Origin: JBEVJK01 sp963791325
Lineage (GTDB): Bacteria; Pseudomonadota; Alphaproteobacteria; Rhizobiales; Rhizobiaceae
Reading direction: 5' to 3'
Assembly: GCA_963791325.1 (NCBI GenBank)
Contig: CAWBRU010000002.1
Coordinates: 124,001 to 188,000, forward strand
Length of the DNA stretch: 64,000 bases
The translations under genes and the position numbers were made by a program. The notes beneath the pieces were generated by a model that was not told where the DNA came from, did not search any database, and worked only from the letters and a program-made list of their open reading frames with translations. Shown piece after piece: positions 8,931 to 17,867 of this stretch; position 1 is the stretch's first letter, and every line of letters starts with the position of its first letter.

Positions 8931-9524
8931 CTAGGGTGACGTGCTAACCGGCAACATCAGGTGTTCGTAAGGGCTTCCCGCCCACATTACCCAAGGTTGC
9001 GACATGTCTGCCATCTCGCCCGGACGCGGATAGTCCTTTTGCACAGCATCGCCGCCATAGTTGAACACCATGACGTGCGGAGGCTCTTGCATCCACTTCA
9101 TCCCCGCCGGGGGTTTGGTGGCGAAAGGATCCACGTTGCTTGGAGTGGTACCGCCCTGCAGCATGTAACCGAAGCCCACCTTGCCTTTAGGCGGATCGGT
9201 CCTGTTGACCCATGCCATGACCCACTCCAAGCCGTTCGCATCGACGCAGTTCGGGTCATTTGCAGGGTTGGTCGGATCGTCTGGAAGGCAGGTGAAGTTG
9301 TTCGTTCCTTTGCGTAATGTCCGGCTCTTTCCATTTGCGTCGATCGCGATGACAGTTGCACCTTTTGCGATCGAATCCGGCGCCGCCGACAACGCATTCT
9401 TGATCATTTCCTCGTCGGTTTTGGGGGACGCGAACTCTCCTTTCACTTCCTCAGCCGAAGCGCACTGCGACCAAGCTAGAACACTCATCGTGCCATAAAG
9501 CATTGAAATCAAGATCATGCGCAT
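8931..9524 (-). CDS. Exported protein of unknown function
   Basis: 197 residues from ATG 9524, preceded by a GGGAGG Shine-Dalgarno; longer starts at 9539 and 9572 are possible. A signal peptide spans ~1-24 (ending CASA). The mature part has no motif I can name. It contains two Cys in a short loop (TCLPDDPTNPANDPNC), GKVGFGYMLQGG, and a His-containing PPHVMVFNYG stretch. Because it keeps company with cupin and CopC genes, a periplasmic role is likely. The function is unknown. Confidence 0.75.
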   Translation of the reverse strand: MRMILISMLYGTMSVLAWSQCASAEEVKGEFASPKTDEEMIKNALSAAPDSIAKGATVIAIDANGKSRTLRKGTNNFTCLPDDPTNPANDPNCVDANGLEWVMAWVNRTDPPKGKVGFGYMLQGGTTPSNVDPFATKPPAGMKWMQEPPHVMVFNYGGDAVQKDYPRPGEMADMSQPWVMWAGSPYEHLMLPVSTSP

Positions 9525-9625
9525 GAGGACCTCCCTCATCGTCCCGACCGGCGGCGGAATGCCGCCGGCCAAGCAAATGTTATCCTCCTCAGAATACTTT
9601 GATGCAAATCACAGTTTCGGCTAGA

Positions 9626-10073
9626 CTAACTCGTGTGGAAACCTTGCCGGAGTACTGGCGAAGGCACCGAAAAAGTGCGTGCGTTCTTAGGCCAAGTCAT
9701 CTCATCGTCTGGGCGTCTCGCCAAAGCAGACGGTCGGCACGCCGACAGCGTCCCCCGGTAAGCCTTGGTACGCAGGCCTTCGAAGCTACCGGTCAGGCCG
9801 ATGGCCAGCGAACCGGCAACCGTGAAGGCGCCGAGTTCTTCAACACGGACATTGGGAAGATCCTTCTGCGCCAGGAGCCTGGCGACGAAGGCGCCGGCCG
9901 TAGCCGGGCCGGATGCGGTGGCGAACAGCCCGCGGGGCATGTCGATGTAGCCGTCGACCGGCGGCAATGCCGCTTTGAGCGCGGTCAGGAAAAAGGCCGC
10001 CACGATGAGGTCAGGCCTGCCCAGGCCGTCGGCACGCGCCATCGGCCGCGCCGGCGGCGGCGGTCTTGTTCAT
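9626..10073 (-). pseudogene. Possible frameshifted gene of unknown function
   Basis: Weak call. The frame 9626-10042 encodes 138 residues with an organised stretch (RPDLIVAAFFLTALKAALPPVDGYIDMPRG, then a Gly/Ala-rich part and GSFEGLRTKAYRGTL). Just upstream another frame begins MNKTAAAGAADG at 10073 and would join after one base shift. The hydrophobic segment could be a signal anchor. I recognise no family. The alternative is a chance open frame on high-GC DNA. Confidence 0.3.
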
Positions 10074-10236
10074 GGGAGAACGCCCCGTTGAAGTGCTTGT
10101 TTCCGCCCAGTGGACGAAACACGAATTCAGCCGAAGCCTGCGTTTAGGAAGCGGAACTCTTCGCGACGATTGAGTTGCAATTGTCGTAGTGTCGTGGTGG
10201 TCTTCCGCATTCGCATGAACGAGTTTCCGGGGGGCT

Positions 10237-11655
10237 TTGGCCAAAGGAGACCCCGATGCTACTGTCGATCGACGTGCCTTCTTAAAATCTACTGCTCTGG
10301 GCGCAGCTGCAGCAAGCATCTGGAGCAGGGAGGTTGCCGCGGCTGCAGCCGCCCCACTCGAGCCGATTAGGTTTTACAGCCTTCAACTTGGTGAGTTCGA
10401 GATAGTGCCACTGTGCGACGGCGCATTCGTGTTGCCGCTGGACAGCCTTGCTACGAATGTCGACAAGGCAGTTCGAAAAACCTACTTCGACGCCAACTAT
10501 ATGAGCGCCGAAAAGTTTCAACTTCAGCTTACACCGCTTCTGATCTCCACGCGCGGAAAGAATATGCTGGTGGACACGGGGCCTGGTCCTGGTCAGGACT
10601 GGGCACCGGATGCAGGACGTCTCGCCAGATCGCAGAGCACCTTCCAAGGCCAACTGGTAACCGAGTTCAACCAGCTCGATGACGACCCCGAAAGCGAGAA
10701 GGAACGGCGCAGCGGTGAGCCTTTGCTGGAGATCTACAACCCGGTGCGCCAGCCGTGGTCCGGCGAGGTGGTGGCGGTGTCGGAATTCTACGAGGTCGCA
10801 CCGGACCTCGCCCGCGACCTGACCGAGGCCGCGATCAAGAGCTGGCTGGCGGTGGCCGGCGCCACGCTGTTCTTCTTCCTGATCCTATCGGCGATCGTGC
10901 TGCGCGGCAGCCGCACCATCGATGCCCAGAGCCGGGCGCTGAGCGAGCGGGTGGCGGAGCTTTCCGCCCTGCTCAAGCAGAACCGGGCCCTGCAAATGCG
11001 GGTTGGCCGGGCAGCACAGCGCACCGCCGCCCTCAATGAGCGCTATCTCAGGCGCATCGGCGCCGACCTGCATGACGGCCCCGCCCAGCTGATCGCGCTC
11101 GCCGCGCTGCGCCTCGACGGGCCGGTCCTGTCGGACAACGCCGCTCCTTTCGACACCCGCCAGCGCGAGGCCTTGGCGATCAAGGCCAGCCTCGACGATG
11201 CGCTGGAGGAGATCCGCAGCATCTGCAGCGGGCTGGTGCTGCCGCGCATCGAGGCCTCGGATCTGCTCGAGATCCTGACGATGGCCGTGCGCCAGCACGA
11301 GCAGCGAACTGGCTCCAAGGTGGCGCTCACTGCCTCTGGTGCGCCAAGGACGCTGTCGACCTCGGCCAAGATCTGCACCTACCGGTTTGTACAGGAGGCC
11401 CTAAATAACGGCTTCCGGCATGGCCTCGGCGTTGCCCAGTCCGTGACCCAGTCCTTCGACGATGACCGCATCCACGTCGAGGTGACCGATGGCGGACCCG
11501 GTTTCGACCCGAATGCCGTGCCGGCCGAGAGCATCGGCCTGGCCGGGCTGCGCGACCGGATCGAGAGCCTCGGCGGCAGCATGGTCGTGCGCTCGTCGCA
11601 TGCCGGCACGCGGCTCACCATGTCGGTCGGGACGGAGGACATTGAACCGCTATGA
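10237..11655 (+). CDS. Chimeric ORF: Tat-exported metallo-beta-lactamase-fold front fused to a NarX-type histidine kinase
   Basis: 472 residues, apparently from a TTG at 10237. Residues 1-~128 are the start of a Tat-exported metallo-beta-lactamase-fold hydrolase: twin-arginine signal DRRAFLKSTALG, then FYSLQLGEFEIVPLCDG, LLISTRGKNMLVDTG and PDAGRL. The sequence then switches, before the family's HxHxDH metal motif, into the sensor part of a histidine kinase: LEIYNPVRQPWSGEVVAVSEFYE, a membrane helix (~203-222), a HisKA_3 dimerisation helix with the phospho-acceptor in ADLHDGPAQL (His279), and the ATPase domain with an N box (EALNNGFRHG) and G box (GGPGFD). The ATGA overlap with the response regulator is intact. 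It looks like a deletion fusion of two genes; the kinase has lost its N-terminal membrane segment. Confidence 0.8.
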   Translation: MAKGDPDATVDRRAFLKSTALGAAAASIWSREVAAAAAAPLEPIRFYSLQLGEFEIVPLCDGAFVLPLDSLATNVDKAVRKTYFDANYMSAEKFQLQLTPLLISTRGKNMLVDTGPGPGQDWAPDAGRLARSQSTFQGQLVTEFNQLDDDPESEKERRSGEPLLEIYNPVRQPWSGEVVAVSEFYEVAPDLARDLTEAAIKSWLAVAGATLFFFLILSAIVLRGSRTIDAQSRALSERVAELSALLKQNRALQMRVGRAAQRTAALNERYLRRIGADLHDGPAQLIALAALRLDGPVLSDNAAPFDTRQREALAIKASLDDALEEIRSICSGLVLPRIEASDLLEILTMAVRQHEQRTGSKVALTASGAPRTLSTSAKICTYRFVQEALNNGFRHGLGVAQSVTQSFDDDRIHVEVTDGGPGFDPNAVPAESIGLAGLRDRIESLGGSMVVRSSHAGTRLTMSVGTEDIEPL

Positions 11656-12302
11656 CGCAACCGATCCGCCTGGCGGTGATCGACGATCATCCCCTGTTCA
11701 GGGAGGGTGTGACCCGCAGCCTCGTCGAAGTCGGCGGCTTCGAGGTGGTCGGCGAGGGCAGCACCACCGAAGACGCGGTGCGGCTCGCCCGGCAGACCTC
11801 GCCCGACATCGTGCTGCTCGACATTTCGATGCCCGGCGGCGGGCTCAACGCGATCGCCCCCATCCTCAGCCATCGCCCGTCGCAGAAGATCGTGCTGCTC
11901 ACCGTTTCGGAAGGCAGCGAGGATCTGGCGGCCGCGCTGAACAGCGGCGCCCAGGGCTATGTCCTCAAAGGCGTCGGCTCGCGCACCCTGGCGGAGATCC
12001 TGAAGAGCGTCGCCGCCGGCGAGCGCTACGTCTCGCCGACGTTGTCGGCGCGGCTGCTGACGGCGCTGTCGACCGCCTCGCAGGCCAGCCCGCTTGCCGA
12101 TCTCAGCACGCGTGAGCGTGAGATCCTCACTCTGGTGGCCGACGGGCTGAGCAACAAGCGCATCGGACTGCAGCTCAATCTCCACGAAAAGACCATCAAA
12201 CATCATATGAGCCGCATTCTGGCCAAGCTTAAAGTAAGCAACCGCACCGAGGCGGCAATGGTGCTGCGCGACTTCGCCGACAAACAGCGGCGGGGCCCGT
12301 AG
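11652..12302 (+). CDS. NarL/FixJ-family response regulator
   Basis: 216 residues; the start codon overlaps the kinase stop (ATGA), so the two are translationally coupled. The receiver domain (1-~120) has the acidic pair Asp11/Asp12, the phospho-acceptor Asp57 in LLDISMPG, and a Lys in GYVLKG. The C-terminal LuxR/GerE helix-turn-helix (~145-205) shows LSTREREILTLVADGLSNKRIG and a recognition helix HEKTIKHHMSRIL. It is a transcription factor activated by the upstream kinase. Targets are unknown; the nearby secreted-protein and polysaccharide genes are candidates by position only. Confidence 0.93.
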   Translation: MTQPIRLAVIDDHPLFREGVTRSLVEVGGFEVVGEGSTTEDAVRLARQTSPDIVLLDISMPGGGLNAIAPILSHRPSQKIVLLTVSEGSEDLAAALNSGAQGYVLKGVGSRTLAEILKSVAAGERYVSPTLSARLLTALSTASQASPLADLSTREREILTLVADGLSNKRIGLQLNLHEKTIKHHMSRILAKLKVSNRTEAAMVLRDFADKQRRGP

Positions 12303-12317
12303 CGCGATTGTGGGACC

Positions 12318-13115
12318 TCACCGTGATCGCAGATCGCGCATCCGGGCGCTGTCCTTGTTGGTGGCGCGACGGTCGACGATGGTGCGGCCCTTGGCGTCCT
12401 TCATTCGATAGCGGCCATTACCGAGCTCCTCGCGCAGCCCGTTGCGATGAATGACCTGGATCCGCCTTGGGTCGGTGTTGAAGACATCACCGGTGTTCGG
12501 ATTGACGCCGCGCGTGACCGATGTAGTTCCGGCCCCGGCGCCTGGCGAGGTAGCCGCACTTTCACCGCCTGAGCTGCTGCCGCTCGCGCTCGAACCACTG
12601 CTGCCTGAACCGGCCGAACCATTGCTGCCAGCACTCGAACCACTACTGCCTGAGCCTGTTGAGCCACTACCGCCCGTGCTCGACCCGCTGCTGCCAGCGC
12701 TTGAGCCGCTGTCGCCTGAGCCGGTCGAGCTACTGCCGCCGGCACTTGAGCCGCTGCCGGTTGAGCCGCCACCGCCGGTGCTCGAACCGCTGCCGCCTGA
12801 ACTCGAGCTGCCGCCGGATCCCTGGCCACCATTCCCGTTGCCGTCACCACCATTGCCCTTACCGTTGCCGTTCCCTCCACCGTTGCCCTTGCCATTCCCC
12901 CCGCCATTTCCGTTCCCGCCACCGTTGCCGTTGCCCCCACCGTTACCGTTCCCGTTTCCTCCGCCGTTGCCATTGCCGCCGCCGTCTTTGGCAATCGCTT
13001 TGGTCGGCATCAGGTCAACGCCGCTGCCGCGCCAGGCGAGCTCAAGCGGGGAAAGCGCAAGCGCCGCGGCGGCCACCCCAATGAGCAGCTGTTTTGGAAG
13101 CCGGCTGGCTTGCAA
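12318..13115 (-). CDS. Secreted Gly/Asn- and Gly/Ser-repeat protein
   Basis: 265 residues. A signal-type N-terminus (MQASRLPKQLLIGVAAAALALS) is followed by residues ~46-95 made of GNGGGNGNG repeats, then ~95-190 of GSSxGSGSS repeats. A conserved ~70-residue C-terminal tail reads VNPNTGDVFNTDPRRIQVIHRNG ... GRYRMKDAKGRTIVDRRATN. The repeats are encoded by a pyrimidine-rich tract on the plus strand, and the opposite frames are shadows. It is probably an exported, largely disordered protein. The function is unknown. It is convergent with the response regulator gene, with about 15 bases between them. Confidence 0.75.
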   Translation of the reverse strand: MQASRLPKQLLIGVAAAALALSPLELAWRGSGVDLMPTKAIAKDGGGNGNGGGNGNGNGGGNGNGGGNGNGGGNGKGNGGGNGNGKGNGGDGNGNGGQGSGGSSSSGGSGSSTGGGGSTGSGSSAGGSSSTGSGDSGSSAGSSGSSTGGSGSTGSGSSGSSAGSNGSAGSGSSGSSASGSSSGGESAATSPGAGAGTTSVTRGVNPNTGDVFNTDPRRIQVIHRNGLREELGNGRYRMKDAKGRTIVDRRATNKDSARMRDLRSR

Positions 13116-13856
13116 GTTATGTTCCTTTGTTCCGCGGCACCTATCATGACAGAACGGACCTGTCGCCCCAAGCCAAGCGAGGGGCCCATTGGCGCCGGAA
13201 GGGACTGCAATATCCGCGCCGACGATCCGGTAGCATTAACGTTACCGCCCAGGCCTGCGGCTCACTCGCTGTTTGCGGCGATTGTACGGACAGGCACGCG
13301 TCCGAACGTCAGCGCCTAACAGGTTCAACCATTGTGGGTTCGTTGACAATACCGCCTCGACCCATTGGTTTGCCGCCGGGACTAAAGCCTGCCACCCGCC
13401 CGACTTTGGTCCTGCCTCTGCAGGGGTGGGTCAAAGCTAAGAACTAGCTCCACGGCGCGGAAACCCGACATTATATGAGGCACTACCCCGACAGTTGAAG
13501 CGCTGGTCGCTTCTGGGCCCGTGTCGCGACCATCTCTAAGGTCCTGCCAGTGAACCCGCCATTTCCCGGAGCAAACTCATCCTTTGCGTAAGGTGAGACG
13601 CTTCGGCCGCCACTAGGAGAAACCTTGGAGTTCCCACCTACAACTCAGGTGCTCGATGCCGTGCGTCTGCCAGTGGTCGTGGTCACCACCTTCGAAGCGA
13701 ATTGGGTGAAGTGCTTTCTGGGGGAGCCTAAACTTCATCTCCTACGGCCTTTGGTGGAGGAAACCGTTCGGGGGTATGCCCGGGGGTTGGGTCATCAGTT
13801 CGTATCCGTTGCACTACGCTGTGCTGGGTCCCACGGTGGCCGACCTGGAGCGCATC
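13116..13856. other. Long intergenic region upstream of a secreted-protein gene
   Basis: About 740 bases. A 119-codon open frame begins at 13625, but it has no family resemblance and runs into the next gene in another phase, so I do not call it. The region probably holds the divergent promoters of the two flanking secreted-protein genes. No clear promoter or terminator seen. Confidence 0.45.
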
Positions 13857-14932
13857 ATGTACCGGATTTTCTTCGTCGCAACGCTCGGGTTTACCCTGAC
13901 GCTTTCACCGGTTCTTATCTTCGACGGGGCAGCGGATGCCAAGGGCGGCGAAGGTGCCAGCTCAGGTGGGTCTTCGTCAGGTAATGGCAAGGGCAAGTCC
14001 GACCAGAGCGGCTCTTCCAACAGCGGCTCGTCGAATAAAGGTGCAGGTGTCAAAGGCACTGCCGGGCCAAGCGGTGACGGCCCGTCAGCAGCCAAGGGTT
14101 CTGCCGACAAGGCGTCATCCAATGCCGGATCGAAGGCGAGCGGGTCGACATCAGGGGGCAAGGGCAAATCCGGCCAGAGCGGCCCTTCCAACAGCGGCTC
14201 TTCCAACAATGGTGCAGGTGCCAAGGGCGCTGCTGGAGCAAGCGCTGGGGGCCAGTCGGCCGGTCGGGGTGCCGGCTCGAACACAGCGTCCTCCAATGCC
14301 GGAGCGAGCGGGTCGACATCACGGGGCGGGAAAGGCAAATCCGGCCAGAGCGGCTATTCGAACAAAGGTGCAAGGGGTACCGCTGGAGCAAGCGTCGGGG
14401 GCCAGCGCGGTTCTCCCCAGAATGCTGCCAGCGCCAGGAGCGCTGCCGGAGCAAGCCGAAGCAACGATCCGTCATCCCGGACAGCGGCTGGTGCCAGTAC
14501 GCCGAGCGTCGCCGCGGTCACGACAAGTCCCGCCGGTCTGGCAACTCCGAGCGCGGTGGTGCCGGGCTCCGCGGTCGCGCGCATAACCGGGTGGCGCGGG
14601 GACCGCGTCCGTTTGCCGGGCCGACTGAGACCTGAGCGCGGAACGGGGCGCGTCATAGGCCGGCAGGCAATCCAGTTGGCGATGACAAGTACCTTTGGCA
14701 TGTTCGTGCCGCGCCCCGCTCACCTGTAGCGGCATGCCGAGAGGCGGTGATCTCAGCGGCGCTGCCACTCGGGGCCGAGCGGGTGACTGTCAGTGGGGCC
14801 GGGCCGGTCCGCCGTCGCGGCGAGGCCCTCAGCGCGCCACTGAACGTCTCAATCAAGTATCCGCGTGAGGCTCGCCAGGCACGCATTGAATGCCGGCTTA
14901 ATGGCAACGGTGCAGTGATTGGGCTGCACTGA
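13857..14932 (+). pseudogene. Gly/Ser-rich secreted protein, paralogue of the gene at 623-1414, frameshifted near its 3' end
   Basis: ATG 13857 opens a signal peptide (MYRIFFVATLGFTLTLSPVLIF...DA). A long low-complexity domain (SGSSNKGAG, GSTSGGKGKSGQSG units repeated several times) leads to RLPGRLRPER, the same motif as in the paralogue. Around 14720 this frame stops (RPAHL), but the next phase continues exactly as the paralogue does: ACREAVISAALPLGAE, then IKYPREARQARIECRLNGNG, ending at 14932. One base change in length restores a ~358-residue protein. Whether it is a real mutation or an error cannot be decided here. Confidence 0.75.
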
Positions 14933-15069
14933 GTTAGCCGGACATCAGCAATGCCTGACCAAGCGCGGGCGAGACGGTTCAGCGAGACCAGCAGGTTGGA
15001 ATTCGAATGGAGCAGATGTTCTCGAGCACTTGATCGAAGCTCCACGATGTAGGTGCATAGGTTGACGCA

Positions 15070-17641
15070 ATGGATCGAACAACCCCGCCGTTTAGTGGGC
15101 CACTGACACTGACGCCGACGCCGGGCGGCGAAGATCCGGACGGGTTCTTCGATTTCGAGCGGATCGGCCGCATCGCCCAGCGTCGGATGCGCGTTGTCCT
15201 GCTATTCGGGCTGCTCGGGCTAGCGCTCGGCATCGTTTATCTTTTGATCGCGCCCCCGACCTACACCTCCGTGGTCAGCATCCTGCTCGACGAGAACCTG
15301 ACCCGCTATGCGGATCAGGAGGCGACCACGGCCGCCAGCAACATGAAGACCGACGCCAACCTGCTCACCGAGGTCGAGATCATTAAATCGGAGCGGCTTG
15401 CTCTGGCGGTCGTTGGCCGCGAGCGTCTCGACGAGAACGATGTCTTCATGAACCCGCCTGTCTCGCCGGCGGGCTGGGTCAAGGCGCGGATGCGCGCGGT
15501 CATCAAGCTGCTTGATTTCTGGTCGGCCAAGCCGTCCGCCGACTCGGTCCAAGAATCCCGCCGATCACGTGCGGCCACCCTGCTGCAGGACGGTCTTGAC
15601 GTCGAGCGGGTTGGTCGCAGCCTGGTCATTGACGCCTCGGTCGATTCGCACGACCCGCAGCTCGCCGGCACCATCGCCAGAGGCCTATGGCGAGGCTTAT
15701 CTGTCCGACCAGCTCGACGCCAATTTCGATGCCACGCAGCGCGCCACCGTGTGGCTGCAAGGGCGGCTCGACGATCTGCGCGAGAATTCCCAAGCCGCCG
15801 CCTTGGAGGCCGAGCGATTCCGTTCCGAGCATGGCCTGACGGAAGCCCGCGGGGAGCTCATGTCCGAGCGGCAGCTCGCCGATCTGAATAGCCAGCTGAT
15901 CCTCGCCCAGGCCGACGCGGCCAGTGCCACCGCGCGCTACGAGCGCTACAAGGCAATCGTCGAAAGCGGCGAGGAGAACGCGGTCAACAACGCGACCATC
16001 TCGCCCAAGGATGGCGGCAGTCCGGTGATCGACGGGCTGAAATCGCGCTATCTTACCATCACCAAGCGTGAGCAGGAGATCGCCAGCCGCTTTGGTCCCG
16101 ATCACCCGCAGGCCGTCGATCTGCGCCGCGAACAGGCCGATGTCGCACATCAGATCTTCCAGGAGTTGAGCCAGCTGACGTCGAGCTACCGCAACGAATC
16201 CGAGGTTGCCCGCTCGCGCGAGCAATCGTTGCGCGACAGCATCAACAACGTCGCCGGCAAGTCCTCGCAATCGAGCGGCGCCCTGGTTCAGCTGCATGAT
16301 CTCGAGCAGAAGGCGGCTGCGCTCAAGACGCTCTACGAGACGTTCCTGGCGCGCTATCAGGAGGCGGCTCAGCAGCGCTCGTTTCCGATCGCCAAGGCCC
16401 GCGTGATCTCGGAAGCATCGGTGCCGACGACGCCGTCGGCGCCCAAGCGCAGCATGGTGCTGGCGCTATCCCTGGTGCTCGGCCTGATGGCCGGCACCGG
16501 CATCGCCGCCCTCCAGGAGTTCCGCGAGCGCTTCTTCCGCTCCGCCGACGACGTCCGCAACGAGCTTGGGCTGAAATTCCTCGGCTATCTGCCGATCATC
16601 GGCAATTCGGCGTTGGAACGGCTGCGAGAGCGCAAGCAGCATCGCGTTGACGAGGGCGACGCCGGGCCTGCCTTCCGCTCCATCATGCGCATTGCGGTGG
16701 ATTCACCCGGCTCGCAGTTTGCCGAGACGCTGCGCAATGCCCGCATCGCTGCCGATGTCATGCTGCAGGCTTTGCCGAGCAAGGTCATCGGCGTCACCTC
16801 GGTGCTCCCCGACGAGGGCAAATCGACGGTCGCGGCCAACTTTGCCGGCTTGCTCGCCGCCAACGGCTCCAAGACGCTGCTGATCGACGCCGACCTGCGC
16901 AATCCCGGTCTCAGCCGCATGCTGGCGACACCTCCCGAGAACGGCATCGTCGAGGCGCTGGTCGGCGAGGTGCCTTGGCCGGCCGCCGTCCGCGTCGATC
17001 GCAAGACCAGGCTTGCCATCCTGCCCACCCGCGAACGCGGTCAATTCGCGCATTCCTTCGAGCTGCTCACCTCGCTCAACATGCGCCGGATCGTCGAGGC
17101 GGCGCGGGAGAAATTCGACTATATCGTGGTCGATCTGCCGCCATTGGCACCGGTTGTCGACGCCAAGGCCTTCGCCCAGATGGCCGACGGCTTCCTTTTG
17201 GTCACCGAATGGGGGTCGACCCCGCGCAACCTGGTCCGTTCACTGCTTCAGGCCGAGCCGCAAGTCGCCGGCAAGGTGCTCGGGGTGCTCTTGAACAAGA
17301 CCGATATGAAGCTGCTCAGCCGCTATGGCGCCTACGGCAGCTCCGAGCACTATCTGCACGCCTATTCCGGCTATTACGTTCAACCGTCGAACATCAACGC
17401 GGCGCAAGGCGATTCCTACGACAAGTGGCTGCCGCCTAACGCCTGGCAACCGCGAGCCAGATGGGATCTTCCGGCGCAGCCCTCGGCTTGGTCGAACGGT
17501 TCAGATCGAAAGAACGCGCCCGCTGAGCCCAGTGCCGCAGCTGCACAGCGGCCTACTCTAGCCTTCTCGCACGACGAACAGCCCGATCAGCATTCGTCAG
17601 CCAGCACATGTTGCCCGGTTCAAAGTTCATCCACTCATTGA
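15070..17641 (+). pseudogene. Wzz/BY-kinase polysaccharide co-polymerase and tyrosine kinase, one frameshift
   Basis: About 857 residues once a single extra base near 15677-15681 is removed. The first frame (from ATG 15070) has the Wzz N-terminal membrane helix (~40-60) and periplasmic start. The second frame carries long coiled coils, the second membrane helix (~KRSMVLALSLVLGLMAG), and a C-terminal bacterial tyrosine kinase domain with Walker A SVLPDEGKSTVAANFA, Walker A' LLIDADLRNP and Walker B YIVVDLPPLAPVVD. The C-terminal tail has a Tyr cluster (YGAYGSSEHYLHAYSGYY), the usual autophosphorylation site. These proteins set chain length and control export of exopolysaccharide. No glycosyltransferases lie beside it. 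Confidence 0.85.
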
Positions 17642-17654
17642 TTCGGGTGAGCCC

Positions 17655-17846
17655 ATGGGCGGACGACGGCCGCTCACCAATGTCAGCGACGATGTCGTCG
17701 CGAAAGGCCTTCAGGCCATCCCGTCCCCGCCACTGATTACATACTTTGATGCCACGGGCACCGAGGCGATGGTAGTTAACATGCCGATGGTCTTCGCAGC
17801 CCTGAATGATATTGCGGCGGAGATGCCCCCAATAGGTCTGCGATAG
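17655..17846 (+). CDS. Small hypothetical ORF
   Basis: 63 residues starting MGGRRPLTNVSDDVVAKG and ending in a mixed hydrophobic C-terminus. It lies 14 bases after the kinase gene. No known family and no clear ribosome binding site. It may be a chance frame. Confidence 0.25.
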   Translation: MGGRRPLTNVSDDVVAKGLQAIPSPPLITYFDATGTEAMVVNMPMVFAALNDIAAEMPPIGLR

Positions 17847-17867
17847 ATAAGCCAGCCTGCCCCTACC

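Noticed and set aside
12659..13084. Short regular repeats that could suggest a CRISPR array
   Set aside because: The periodicity is codon-based inside a repeat protein gene; there are no constant repeats separated by unique spacers.
12451..13149. 232-codon Pro/Leu-rich plus-strand frame
   Set aside because: Antisense shadow of the GNGGG repeats; the apparent PPLPLP pattern is the complement of the glycine codons.
13814..14338. 174-codon Pro/Leu-rich minus-strand frame
   Set aside because: Shadow of the Gly/Ser-rich paralogue.
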